Below are positions 40,730 to 48,969 of a stretch of 64,000 nt of DNA, in pieces. Origin of the DNA: Polyangium spumosum (GTDB lineage: Bacteria; Myxococcota_A; Polyangia; Polyangiales; Polyangiaceae); the NCBI RefSeq assembly GCF_009649845.1, contig NZ_WJIE01000002.1:1-64000 (forward strand). Direction: 5' to 3'. Position 1 is the stretch's first letter; the number at the start of each line of letters is the position of its first letter. The notes beneath the pieces are model-generated. The model did no database searches. It was given only the letters and a program-made list of their open reading frames with translations, and was not told where the DNA came from. The position numbers were made by a program, and so were the translations under genes.

Positions 40730-42178
40730 TCAGCGACGCGAGATTTTTTCGCGTCGTCGCTCGCCCCTGCGCGCGAAGGCGGCCGCGCCGATCACGAGGC
40801 CCGCGATCCAGCCGAAGGACGCGCCGCCGCTCGCGTCGACGACGCGGCACCCGCAGCTCCCCTCCTCGCCGCCGTCCGTGCCGACGCCATCACTGCCGCC
40901 GGCGCCTCCGCTTCCGCCAGCGGCTCCGCTTCCGCCGTCGCCGCCGCTGCCGCCGCTTCCGCCGCCGCTGCCGCCGCTACCGCCGCTGCCTCCGCTCCCG
41001 CCAGCTCCGCCGTCACCACCAAGCTCGTAAGCGCCGATGTCGATGGTGCCGATCGTCATGCGCCCGACCACGTCGGCGGGATGCACGTAATGATACTTTG
41101 GGGTCAAATCAATCCCACCACCCGTGCCAGGCGCCTCGCCCTTGTCCACGCAGGGCGACCCGTCCTTCAACCGGTAGTCGAACGTCGCTTGATCGACGAA
41201 CATCGGATCGCCCTGGAAGTTCGACGCCTGGATCGCGCCGGCCTGGCTGATGACGGTCCCCGGCCCGACGAAGACGTTGTTCCGCACGACCACGGGCGTC
41301 GACACGCCGGGATCGATGTTCAGGAACGTCCCGCCGTTCGGCCGCTCGTTGACGAACGTGTTGTTGACGACGAACAGCTCGTCGCTCGGGTTCGCCGGAT
41401 CGGCGCCCTCGCGCCGATAGGCCACGATCGAGCCGTTCTGCGTGCTTTCGCCCTGCTGGATCAGGTTGCCGATGATGAACGTGCGCCCGCCGTTCGGTAC
41501 GTCGATCTCGTAGCTGCCCGTGCCGCTCTCCTGCGTGAGGCGGTTGTAGAGGACGTGCGTCTCGGTCGCGCGGCTCTTCAGGAGGTGGCCGACCTTCGCG
41601 GAGTGCGAGTGGTTGTGCTGGAAGACGAGCTTGCCGACGTGGTTGATGTACAGGTTGTGCGTCTGGCCGTCGCCGAAGCCGTTGTCCGCGAACTCGGTGA
41701 ACTCGATCAGGATCGTGCTCGCCGCGTTGTTGCCCGCGAGGATGCCGTTCTCGTTGTCGTGGAAGTAGCAGCCGCGGACCGTGAGGTTCGCGCCCTCCTG
41801 CCGGATGCCCGCGCCGTTCTCGTCCGGCACCGTGGCGCCCGTGAACTCGATGTTCTCGACGACGGTGTCGTTGCCCGCGATGACCCAGATCGCCTTGCCG
41901 CCCGCGTTCTGGCCCGCCGCGTCGATCTTCGCGAGACCACCGACGCCGCGCAACGTGAGCCCGTCCTTCGACCAGCTACACACGTCGCCGTCGTAGTTGC
42001 CGGCGGCGTCGATCTCGATCGTGTCGCCATCCGCAGCCGCCGCGATCGCCGCGCAAGGCGTCGCGTGCATCTTGCCCGGCCCCACCGAAAGCGTCGCCGC
42101 CGACGCCGTGGTCGCCGCGAGCGCGCACGGCGCCGCGACGAGGACCGCCCAGAGCTCCCTCGAATCTTTCCGCGTCAT
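40730..42178 (-). CDS. Beta-helix surface protein with MYXO-CTERM-like sorting tail
   Basis: This 482-residue protein has a signal peptide (VLVAAPCALAATTASAATL) and a right-handed parallel beta-helix body of about 330 residues (TIEIDAAGNYDGD, GCYFHDNENGILAGNN, LFVVNNTFVNERPNGG). A Gly/Ser-rich linker of about 70 residues follows. It ends in SCGCRVV, a hydrophobic helix (FGWIAGLVIGAAAF) and an Arg-rich tail. Cys followed by helix and Arg is the MYXO-CTERM tripartite signal, which is cleaved by a rhombosortase/myxosortase-type enzyme and lipidated for surface display in myxobacteria. ATG 42178 was chosen. It is 16 bp downstream of trpF. Confidence 0.88.
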   Translation of the reverse strand: MTRKDSRELWAVLVAAPCALAATTASAATLSVGPGKMHATPCAAIAAAADGDTIEIDAAGNYDGDVCSWSKDGLTLRGVGGLAKIDAAGQNAGGKAIWVIAGNDTVVENIEFTGATVPDENGAGIRQEGANLTVRGCYFHDNENGILAGNNAASTILIEFTEFADNGFGDGQTHNLYINHVGKLVFQHNHSHSAKVGHLLKSRATETHVLYNRLTQESGTGSYEIDVPNGGRTFIIGNLIQQGESTQNGSIVAYRREGADPANPSDELFVVNNTFVNERPNGGTFLNIDPGVSTPVVVRNNVFVGPGTVISQAGAIQASNFQGDPMFVDQATFDYRLKDGSPCVDKGEAPGTGGGIDLTPKYHYVHPADVVGRMTIGTIDIGAYELGGDGGAGGSGGSGGSGGSGGGSGGSGGDGGSGAAGGSGGAGGSDGVGTDGGEEGSCGCRVVDASGGASFGWIAGLVIGAAAFARRGERRREKISRR

Positions 42179-42194
42179 CACCAAGACCTCCTGC

Positions 42195-42866
42195 TTACGC
42201 GCCGCTCGCGCCGTCCGCCGCATCTGCGGCTTCCTGCGCGGCGCGCCGAGCTTCGTCGACGAACACGCGCACCTTGCGCTCGTCCTTGATCCCGGGCGCG
42301 GACTCGACGCCGCTCGCCACGTCGACGCCCCACGGACGCACGCCGCGCACCGCCTCGGCGACGTTGTCGGGATCGAGCCCACCCGCGAGCAGGAGGCGCC
42401 TCACGCGCGCGAGCTCGACGACGAGCGAAGGATCGACGCGCACGCCCGTGCCGCCCTGCTTGCCCGGCACGCGCGCGTCGACGAGCAGGAGATCACCGCC
42501 GTACTGCGCCGCGAGCGCGACGTCCTCCGCGCTCCCGACGCGCAGCGCCTTGAACGCGCGCGGCCCGAGCGCGCCGAGCACCTCGGGCCTCTCGTCTCCG
42601 TGAAGCTGAACCCGATCCAGCCCGACGTCCGTGAGAAGCGCTTGGACCTCCAACGAATCCAGATCGGCCACGACGCCGACGACCTCGACGCGCCCCCGCG
42701 CCGCGCGCACGAGCGTACGCGCGAGCGCCACGTCGATGCGACGCGACGAACCCGGAACGAAGTTGAGGCCGATCATGTCGGCGCCCGCGGCGACGGCGAC
42801 CTCCACGTCGGAGGCCCGCGTGAGGCCACAAATCTTGATGTGGAGGGGCGGGGGCGTCCGGCTCAC
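42195..42866 (-). CDS. trpF: Phosphoribosylanthranilate isomerase
   Basis: TrpF performs the Amadori rearrangement of N-(5-phosphoribosyl)anthranilate in tryptophan synthesis. The general base Cys is in HIKICGLT near residue 13 and the general acid Asp in LLLVDARVPGKQGGTG near residue 128. LLAGGLDPDNV and VDVASGVESAPGIKD near the C-terminus are the phosphate-binding segments. The length (223) is usual. It overlaps the CheY-like gene upstream by 4 bp, which is an unusual neighbour, and precedes the beta-helix gene by 16 bp. trpBA are 4 kb downstream. Confidence 0.94.
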   Translation of the reverse strand: MSRTPPPLHIKICGLTRASDVEVAVAAGADMIGLNFVPGSSRRIDVALARTLVRAARGRVEVVGVVADLDSLEVQALLTDVGLDRVQLHGDERPEVLGALGPRAFKALRVGSAEDVALAAQYGGDLLLVDARVPGKQGGTGVRVDPSLVVELARVRRLLLAGGLDPDNVAEAVRGVRPWGVDVASGVESAPGIKDERKVRVFVDEARRAAQEAADAADGASGA

Positions 42867-43240
42867 TCGATGCCGAGGAGCTCTTTGACCTTGGCGATCA
42901 CCTGAGGCGCCTGGATGGGCTTGGTGATGTACGCGTTTGCGCCGAGCTGCAGCGCGCGTTGCCGGTCTTCCTGCGAGCCCTCGGTGGTGATGATGATGAT
43001 CGGCGTGTCCTTGTGTACCGGATCCGACCGGACACGCTTGACGAGCTTCAGCCCGTCCATGATCGGCATGTTGATGTCGGTGATGATGACGTCGTACTTC
43101 GTCGAGGCGAGCTTGCGCAGGCCGTCGACGCCGTCGTCCGCCTCCGTGACGCGCAGGTTCTTGAGCCGCGCGAGCGCGAAGACCAAGAGCTGCCGCATCA
43201 TGGGCGAATCTTCGACAATCAGGCAGGAGTACTCGGCCAT
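42863..43240 (-). CDS. CheY-like single-domain response regulator
   Basis: This 125-residue receiver domain stands alone with no output domain. The acidic pocket is Glu10-Asp11, the phospho-acceptor is Asp55 in VIITDINMPIMDG, and the conserved Lys is in YITKPIQAP. It must act through another protein, as CheY or Spo0F does. It is 3 bp downstream of the GAF-domain gene and overlaps trpF by 4 bp, so the GAF protein is its likely partner. No histidine kinase is encoded nearby. Confidence 0.93.
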   Translation of the reverse strand: MAEYSCLIVEDSPMMRQLLVFALARLKNLRVTEADDGVDGLRKLASTKYDVIITDINMPIMDGLKLVKRVRSDPVHKDTPIIIITTEGSQEDRQRALQLGANAYITKPIQAPQVIAKVKELLGIE

Positions 43241-43243
43241 CGA

Positions 43244-44098
43244 TCAGTCCTCCAGGTCGAGGAACGCCTTTACACCAGGCACCCTGCGACCTGCATCGGT
43301 GAACAGCCGCGCGCTGACGAGCGCGAGGGCGGCCTGCGTGCCCAGGAGCCGGAACAGCTCACCGTCCTGGTCGTCGAAGGCCGTCTTTTGGGAAAGTGTC
43401 CCGAAGATGGCGATGACGCCGATGGGTTGCCCATCGATGAGCAGCGGTACCACCGCCGCGGGGCGCTCGACGGTGCCCTTCGAGACGTCGTTCTCGGCGT
43501 CGTGATAAAGCTTGCCGGCGGAAAAAGCTCGCCCGATCGGGCCGTCATCCACCGGTAGGGTCGCGATGTCGGCGAAGCTCTGGCCCTCGGCCGCCACCGC
43601 CACGAGCTCTTTCTTGTCGTCCGAGGCGATGTAGACACCGAACCGAGCCGCGCCGAGGAGCTGCGCCAGGAGCTCCTTGATGTTGCGGAGCACGTGGCGA
43701 ACGTTCGACGAGGCGTGGAGCTGCGAGGTCGCGACGTAGAGGTTCGCGAGGCTCGCGAGCTCGGACTCCACTTCCTGGTGGCGCGAGGTGTAACGATCGC
43801 TCACCGCCTCCATCGCCACCGAGCGCTGGAGCAGCGCGTTCTTCTCGCCCTCGAGCGCCTCGATCTTCCGCACCAGATCCCGCATCGCGGTGTCGCTGGC
43901 GATGTGCGAGCGCAGCCTCCCGTTCTCGCTCTCGAGCTCCGAGAGGCGCTCGCGGAGACGCTCGTTCTCCTTCAGGACCTCTTCGGTCAACTGAGCGCCT
44001 TTGCGGAAGAACTGCTGGATGAACGCATCCCGCTCCCTTTTCAGATCTTCCGGAGGCTGTTCGCTGGGCGCTTTGGATCGCCCTTCGTTGTCGCTCAT
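43244..44098 (-). CDS. Coiled-coil and GAF domain protein
   Basis: Residues 20-110 of this 284-residue protein form a coiled coil rich in Glu, Arg and Leu (LKENERLRERLSELESENGR). Residues 115-270 are a GAF domain (LLGAARFGVYIASDDKKELV, then DDGPIGRAFSAG, and AVVPLLIDGQPIGVIAIFG). There is no kinase or output domain. It may sense a ligand or redox state and act on the adjacent receiver, whose gene starts 3 bp later. The pairing is inferred from position. No signal peptide is seen. Confidence 0.85.
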   Translation of the reverse strand: MSDNEGRSKAPSEQPPEDLKRERDAFIQQFFRKGAQLTEEVLKENERLRERLSELESENGRLRSHIASDTAMRDLVRKIEALEGEKNALLQRSVAMEAVSDRYTSRHQEVESELASLANLYVATSQLHASSNVRHVLRNIKELLAQLLGAARFGVYIASDDKKELVAVAAEGQSFADIATLPVDDGPIGRAFSAGKLYHDAENDVSKGTVERPAAVVPLLIDGQPIGVIAIFGTLSQKTAFDDQDGELFRLLGTQAALALVSARLFTDAGRRVPGVKAFLDLED

Positions 44099-44182
44099 CG
44101 TCTCCCTGGGATCTCCAGCGACCCGGACGGTAGCACGCCCGGCTCGCCGGCAGGAACCCCCTTCATATCGGCCCGGCCAAGC

Positions 44183-45280
44183 TCATTTCTTCCGGCTGCC
44201 CGAGGCGAGAGCCGCCCAGCGCTCGAGATCCGGGGAAAGCATGGCGGTCACGCGGCGGAGCGCCCGTACGTCCCGCGCGCCCACGAGCAACATGACCGCA
44301 CGGAGCTCGGCTTCCACCTTGTCGAGGAAGGCGAGCGCACCATCCCGCCCCCCAGAGACGAGCGCCTGCAGGACGGGACGGGCGATGCCCGCCGCGTGCG
44401 CCCCGAGCGTGATGGCCTTGGCCACGTCGACGCCGCTCGAAACACCACCCGTCGCGATGATGGTCTTGAACCGCGGCCGCGCCTCGCGGGTGATCAGCAC
44501 CGAGGCCGCCGTCGGCACGCCCCAGTCCCGGAGCAGCACGCCGAGCGATCGCTCCTGCCCCACGGCGCGCGCCGTCTCCACCGCGACCCAGCTCGTGCCT
44601 CCCGCGCCCGAAACGTCGACGTGCCGCACGCCCGCCTTCGCCAGCTTCTTCGCCGCGCGCGGCCCGATCCCGCAGCCCGTCTCCTTCGCCACGACCGGCA
44701 CAGGCAGCTCCGCGACGAGCCGCTCGAACGCCCCGAGCACGCCCGAGAAATCACGATCCCCGCCCGGCTGCACGATCTCCTGCGCCGGGTTCAGGTGCAC
44801 GCAGAGCGCGTCGGCGCCCACGGCCTCCACGAGCTCCGCGAGCGCCGCCGTCTCGAGGCTCTTGGCCTGCACGCCGCCGATGTTGCCGAGCACGAGCGTC
44901 GTCGGCGCGACGTCACGCACCACGTACGTCTCGCGGGGCTCGCCCTTCAGGATCGCGCGCTGGCTGCCGAGACCGAAGCCGTACCCGCGCTCCTCCGCGA
45001 TCCGCGCGAGCTCGCGGTTGATGCCACGCGCGCGCTCGGTGCCCCCCGTCATCGCCGCGATCACGAGCGGCGCGCGGAGCTTCTTGCCGAGCAGCTCGAC
45101 CGACGTGTCGACGTCGTCGAGCACGAGCTCGGGCAGCGCGTCATGAACGAGCTCGACGCCCTCGAACAGCGTCGTCTTCGCCTTGAAGCCCACGTCGCCC
45201 GTGGCGCAGAGGTCGATGTGGTCGGCCTTGCGCGCGGCGATCGGCGAGCCTCGAGGCGGGAGTGTCTGGGGTTCGGTCAT
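44183..45280 (-). CDS. fni: Isopentenyl-diphosphate delta-isomerase, type 2 (FMN)
   Basis: Type 2 IDI interconverts IPP and DMAPP with FMN and NADPH and is unrelated to type 1. The 365-residue protein has the family segments RKADHIDLC at the N-terminus, PLVIAAMTGGTERA, the signature CVHLNPAQEIVQPGGDRDF, VVAKETGCGIG, VDVSGAGGTSW, and GVSSGVDVAKAITLGAHAAG near the end. It supplies precursors for terpenoids, quinones and carotenoids. It lies 84 bp upstream of the GAF gene on the same strand, but a functional link is not evident. The N-terminus (TEPQTLPPRGSPIAAR) is slightly longer than in many homologues. Confidence 0.94.
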   Translation of the reverse strand: MTEPQTLPPRGSPIAARKADHIDLCATGDVGFKAKTTLFEGVELVHDALPELVLDDVDTSVELLGKKLRAPLVIAAMTGGTERARGINRELARIAEERGYGFGLGSQRAILKGEPRETYVVRDVAPTTLVLGNIGGVQAKSLETAALAELVEAVGADALCVHLNPAQEIVQPGGDRDFSGVLGAFERLVAELPVPVVAKETGCGIGPRAAKKLAKAGVRHVDVSGAGGTSWVAVETARAVGQERSLGVLLRDWGVPTAASVLITREARPRFKTIIATGGVSSGVDVAKAITLGAHAAGIARPVLQALVSGGRDGALAFLDKVEAELRAVMLLVGARDVRALRRVTAMLSPDLERWAALASGSRKK

Positions 45281-45370
45281 TCGATCCGTCCGCCCCCTCC
45301 ATGAGGCTTACGGGTTCACGAATCAAGGGAAAGAATCCCTGACACTTTCGACGCCGCGCCCCTCCCGCAC

Positions 45371-45376
45371 TAGACT
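45371..45376 (+). promoter_or_regulatory. Possible -10 box, leaderless arrangement
   Basis: TAGACT lies 6 bp before the ATG at 45383, with TTCGAC 18 bp further upstream (45347-45352). A transcript would start at or very near the ATG, so the mRNA could be leaderless. There is no Shine-Dalgarno sequence in the space. Weak evidence. Confidence 0.3.
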
Positions 45377-45382
45377 GTTCGC

Positions 45383-46345
45383 ATGGATCTCCCCGCAGAA
45401 CCGAGAGTCCGCTGGATCCTCCATCGCGCCGCGGCCCTGCTCGAGCAAGGCGCCGAGCCCGTGCGCGGCCTCGTGCTCCCCACCGCCGACTACTTCCCCG
45501 ATCCCTTCGACGGATCGCCGAACGCGGTGGTGAAGCTGCTCGAGCGCGTGCAAGCCCTCGCGGGCCTCTCGGATCTCTCGGTCGAGCTCACGTTCGTCAC
45601 GCCCGAAGGCGAGACGATGAGCGCGGGCTGCGGCAGCGGCGCATGCGGGCCCGGCGGCAAGATCGAGGCGCGCCTCGATCGCGTCGGGCGGAGGCCCGAC
45701 GGCACCTATGTCGTCGCCGTGGGCACGGGCGAGGTGCGTGATCCTGTCGTCCTCACGACGGCCCTCGTCCGCTCCGTGGCTTGCATGTTCATGACCGAGG
45801 CCGACGCGTACGACGGCATCCCCGCGGCCGAGCGCGAGCCCGTCACGGACCTCGCGGGCGCGCTCCTCGGCTTCGGCGTCCTGCTCGCGAACGGATCACA
45901 CGTCGTGGTGAAGGGCTGCGGCGGCGCGAAGATCCACTCCGCCACGCGCCTCGCGACGAACGAGATCACGCTCGCGCTCGCCATGTTCTGCAAGCTCTTC
46001 GGCACGGACGGCCGGGTCGCCGCGCGCCAGCTCGATCCCGTCCCGCGCGAGCGCTTCGCCGAGTCCGAGACCTGGGCGCGCGCGAACGCGGCCGTCGTGC
46101 GCAGGCTGCGCGAGGATCCCGACGGCATCCGCAGCGACGCGTTCGTCCTCGATCAAGCCGAGGGCTGGATGTCGCGCCTCTTCAGCTTCGGCCGCAGCAA
46201 GCGCGCGCCCACCGCGGAGGAGACGCTCTCCGAGCTCGAACGATCGATGCGCGCCACGACGCCGAAGAAGACCGTCGACCCCGAGCGCGCGAAAAAACTC
46301 GCCGAGCTCCGCGCGCTCGTGGACGAGACCCTGGAAGAACGATGA
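45383..46345 (+). CDS. Conserved hypothetical protein coupled to argH
   Basis: I do not recognise this 320-residue protein. It reads RVRWILHRAAALLEQGAEPV, then PTADYFPDPFDGSPNAVVKL, a Cys-rich loop GCGSGACGPGGKIEARLDR, a hydrophobic mid-region (SVACMFMTEADAYDG, LLGFGVLLANGS), and VVKGCGGAKIHSATRL followed by TNEITLALAMFCKLFG. The conserved-looking Cys/Gly loops could bind metal. The last 70 residues are Lys/Glu-rich and likely helical. There is no signal peptide, so it is probably cytoplasmic. Its stop overlaps the argH start by 4 bp, indicating coupling to argininosuccinate lyase, but no link to arginine metabolism can be seen in the sequence. Confidence 0.72.
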   Translation: MDLPAEPRVRWILHRAAALLEQGAEPVRGLVLPTADYFPDPFDGSPNAVVKLLERVQALAGLSDLSVELTFVTPEGETMSAGCGSGACGPGGKIEARLDRVGRRPDGTYVVAVGTGEVRDPVVLTTALVRSVACMFMTEADAYDGIPAAEREPVTDLAGALLGFGVLLANGSHVVVKGCGGAKIHSATRLATNEITLALAMFCKLFGTDGRVAARQLDPVPRERFAESETWARANAAVVRRLREDPDGIRSDAFVLDQAEGWMSRLFSFGRSKRAPTAEETLSELERSMRATTPKKTVDPERAKKLAELRALVDETLEER

Positions 46346-47631
46346 GCGGACGCCTCTGGGACAAGGGCGGCGCCACCGACGCCGCCATGCTCCGTTACAC
46401 CTCACGCGACGACTGGAAGCTCGATCAACGCCTGCTCGCCTACGACCTCGTGGCCACGCGCGCGCACGTGCGAGGGCTCGGCCGTATCGGCGTGCTCTCC
46501 GCGGACGAGCTCGACGCGATGGAGCGCGCGCTCGCGGAGCTCGTCCGCAGGAACGAGGCCGGCGAGCTCGTGCTCACCGAGGCCGACGAGGACGGCCACT
46601 CCGCGCTCGAGTCCGCGCTCGTCTCCATGCTCGGCGACACCGGCAAGAAGGTGCACACGGGCCGCAGCCGCAACGATCAGGTCCTCGTGGCCATGCGCCT
46701 CTACGAGCGGGACGCGATGGACGAGCTCGAAGCGCTCGTCGCCTCTGCGGCCTCCGCGCTCGTCGCGCTCGCGCGTCGTGAAGAGAAGACGCCGCTGCCG
46801 GGCTACACGCACCTGCAGCGCGCGGTGCCGAGCTCGGTCGGCCTCTGGGCCGGCTCCTTCGCGGAGGGCCTGCTCGACGCGGCGACCATCGTCCGCGCCG
46901 CGCGTGCGCTCACCGATCGCTCCCCGCTCGGCGCGGCGGCCGGGTATGGCGTGAACCTCCCGCTCGATCGTGAGGGCGTCGCGCGGGAGCTCGGCTTCGG
47001 TGGCGTCGCGTGGAACCCGCTCGCCTCGCAGACCTCGCGTGGCATCGTCGAGGCGACGTTGCTCGCCGCTGCGTGGCAGGTGATGGCGATCGTCCGCCGG
47101 CTCGCCTGGGACCTCTCCCTCTTCACGACGATCGAGTTCGGCTTCGTGCGCCTCCCCGACGCCTTCACCACGGGCTCGTCGATCATGCCGCAGAAGCGAA
47201 ACCCCGACGTCGTCGAGCTCATGCGCGCCGCCTGCTCGATCGTGCAGGGCGCCCTCGTCGAGGTGCAGACCTTGGTCGCGCTCCCGTCCGGGTATCACCG
47301 CGATCTGCAGCTCACGAAGTCGCCCGTGCTCCGCGGCCTCGACGAGACGCTCGCCACGGTCCGCCTCCTGCCGCGCCTCGTCGAGGGGCTTCGCTTTGAC
47401 CACCAACGAATGCTCGCCGCGATCACGCCCGAGTGCTTCGCCACCGACCGGGCCGTCGAGCTCGCCACCTCCGGCGTCCCCTTCCGCGAGGCGTATCGGC
47501 GCGTCGCCGACGAGATCGCAGAGCTCTCTCAGGGAGACGCGCAGGCCAGCCTCGCCTCGCGCGTCTCGCCGGGCGCGCCGGGTGATCTGCGCCTCGATCT
47601 GCTCGAGGCGCGCCTCAGCGCATCTCGGTGA
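46342..47631 (+). CDS. argH: Argininosuccinate lyase
   Basis: ArgH splits argininosuccinate into arginine and fumarate, the last step of arginine synthesis. The 429-residue protein has the fumarase/aspartase superfamily signature GSSIMPQKRNPDVVELMR near residue 274. Other ArgH marks are KVHTGRSRNDQV near residue 104, PGYTHLQRAVPSS near residue 153 and the N-terminal RLWDKGG. It is slightly shorter than typical ArgH (about 460), mainly at the C-terminus. It overlaps the unknown gene upstream by 4 bp, and its last 17 bp overlap the end of rpiA on the other strand. Confidence 0.94.
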   Translation: MSGRLWDKGGATDAAMLRYTSRDDWKLDQRLLAYDLVATRAHVRGLGRIGVLSADELDAMERALAELVRRNEAGELVLTEADEDGHSALESALVSMLGDTGKKVHTGRSRNDQVLVAMRLYERDAMDELEALVASAASALVALARREEKTPLPGYTHLQRAVPSSVGLWAGSFAEGLLDAATIVRAARALTDRSPLGAAAGYGVNLPLDREGVARELGFGGVAWNPLASQTSRGIVEATLLAAAWQVMAIVRRLAWDLSLFTTIEFGFVRLPDAFTTGSSIMPQKRNPDVVELMRAACSIVQGALVEVQTLVALPSGYHRDLQLTKSPVLRGLDETLATVRLLPRLVEGLRFDHQRMLAAITPECFATDRAVELATSGVPFREAYRRVADEIAELSQGDAQASLASRVSPGAPGDLRLDLLEARLSASR

Positions 47632-48307
47632 CGCTGCCGTCGCCGCCCACCAGCACCACGTCTGCCAGCCCGACGAAGAGCCCCGTGTCCACGACGCCCG
47701 GGATGCGCCTCACCTCGGCGTGCGTCCGCTCCGGGTCGTCGATCGGCTCGAAGCGCGTGTCGAGGATCCAGTTCATGTTGTCGGTGACGAAGGGAAAACC
47801 GTCCGCCTTCCTGCGCACGACGGGATCACCGCCGAGGTTGCGCAGGTTCTTCGACGCCGTGGCCGCGGCGAACGGCACGACCTCGATCGGGATCGCCGTC
47901 CTCGTCCCGAGCTTCTTCACGAGCTTCTCCGGCGTCACCAGGATCACGAGCCGATCGGCCTCGTGCGCGACCACGCGCTCGCGCAGGAGCGCGCCGCCGA
48001 GCCCCTTCGTGAGCGCGAGCTCCGGCGTCACCTCGTCCGCGCCGTCGAAGGCCACGTCGATCCTGTGGATCTGGTCGAGCTCGACGCACTCGATCTGAAG
48101 CCTCTTCGCGAGCTCCTCCGAGCGCTTCGAGGTCGCCACGCCCTGCACGCGGAGCCCTCGGCGCACCTTCTCGCCGAGCCTGTCGATGAACGCCTCCGCG
48201 GCGCGGCCCGTGCCGAGGCCGAGCGTCATGCCATCGGCCACGTGCGTGAGCGCCGCGAGAGCCACGCGATCGAGCGCGGCCGGATCCGGACCCTGAGACA
48301 TCGTCAT
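47615..48307 (-). CDS. rpiA: Ribose-5-phosphate isomerase A
   Basis: RpiA converts ribulose-5-phosphate and ribose-5-phosphate in the pentose phosphate pathway. The 230-residue protein has GLGTGRAAEAFI, the active-site loop DVAFDGADEV, KGLGGALLRERVVA and VTPEKLVKKLG, all typical. The first ATG at 48307 overlaps the PLD-family stop codon by 4 bp; ATG 48301 is an alternative. It closes the seven-gene PerR/rubrerythrin run. NADPH supply under oxidative stress would make sense, but this is inference. Its 3' end overlaps argH by 17 bp. Confidence 0.94.
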   Translation of the reverse strand: MTMSQGPDPAALDRVALAALTHVADGMTLGLGTGRAAEAFIDRLGEKVRRGLRVQGVATSKRSEELAKRLQIECVELDQIHRIDVAFDGADEVTPELALTKGLGGALLRERVVAHEADRLVILVTPEKLVKKLGTRTAIPIEVVPFAAATASKNLRNLGGDPVVRRKADGFPFVTDNMNWILDTRFEPIDDPERTHAEVRRIPGVVDTGLFVGLADVVLVGGDGSVTEMR

Positions 48308-48969
48308 GCCCCGCCCTTGCTCGATCGCGGCCCGCGCGGCAACCGCGAACGAACGTTCCCCGCGGGCTTCTTCGCCGCAGCCTTGGCGCTCGGCTTCCCG
48401 ATCCCGTCGAGCGGCGCCGGGCAGACGTCGCGCACCCTGCAGCCTTTGCATTCTCTCCCGGACCAGATCCGATCAAACGCCTCCTGCATCTCGTCGAGCA
48501 GCACGTCGTCGTCCGTCAGGATGCCCGCCTCGAAGTTGCGACGCCCCTCGCCCTTCGCGCCGAGCCCCGCGCCCGTCAGGTTCGCCGAGCCGAGGTAAAG
48601 CGCCGCGCCGTCGACCGCGATCATCTTCAGGTGCACGCGCGGACACTGGCGCATCGCGAGCCCGCCTCCGCGGAGCTCCTCGCAGCGCGCGAGCTCCTCG
48701 CGGAACGCGCGCGACGGCACGCCTGCGTGCAGCAGCCGCAGCTCCACCCCGCGCTGCGACAAACCCTGCAGCACCTCGAGCAGCGACACGTACCGGCCCT
48801 TCGCGCGCGCCCGCGATCCCACGGGCGCCTCCACGCGCAGCTCCTTCACGTTCGCCGTCGCGATCCACACGCTCACGCGCGCCCCTGCGAGCACGCGCTG
48901 CACGAGCACGTCGTAGTGCGCGCGATCCCGGAGCAGGCGGAGCTCGACGCGCCGACCGCCCAGGCTCAA
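48304..48969 (-). CDS. Phospholipase D-like (HKD) domain protein
   Basis: This 221-residue protein carries a single HxKxxxxD motif in VHLKMIAVDGAALYLGSANLT near residue 115-135, which is the PLD active-site signature. Single-motif members such as Nuc act as dimers on DNA or other phosphodiesters. The start is TTG 48969, overlapping the thioesterase stop; codons upstream belong to the thioesterase. A Cys cluster CKGCRVRDVC near residue 175 could be a metal-binding knuckle, and the C-terminus is Lys/Arg/Ala-rich, which suits nucleic acid binding. It is coupled to its neighbours on both sides. Confidence 0.8.
   Translation of the reverse strand: MSLGGRRVELRLLRDRAHYDVLVQRVLAGARVSVWIATANVKELRVEAPVGSRARAKGRYVSLLEVLQGLSQRGVELRLLHAGVPSRAFREELARCEELRGGGLAMRQCPRVHLKMIAVDGAALYLGSANLTGAGLGAKGEGRRNFEAGILTDDDVLLDEMQEAFDRIWSGRECKGCRVRDVCPAPLDGIGKPSAKAAAKKPAGNVRSRLPRGPRSSKGGA

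Noticed and set aside
40880-41025. Low-complexity CGC/CCG stretch as an intergenic minisatellite
   Set aside because: It encodes the Gly/Ser-rich stalk of the MYXO-CTERM protein on the minus strand.
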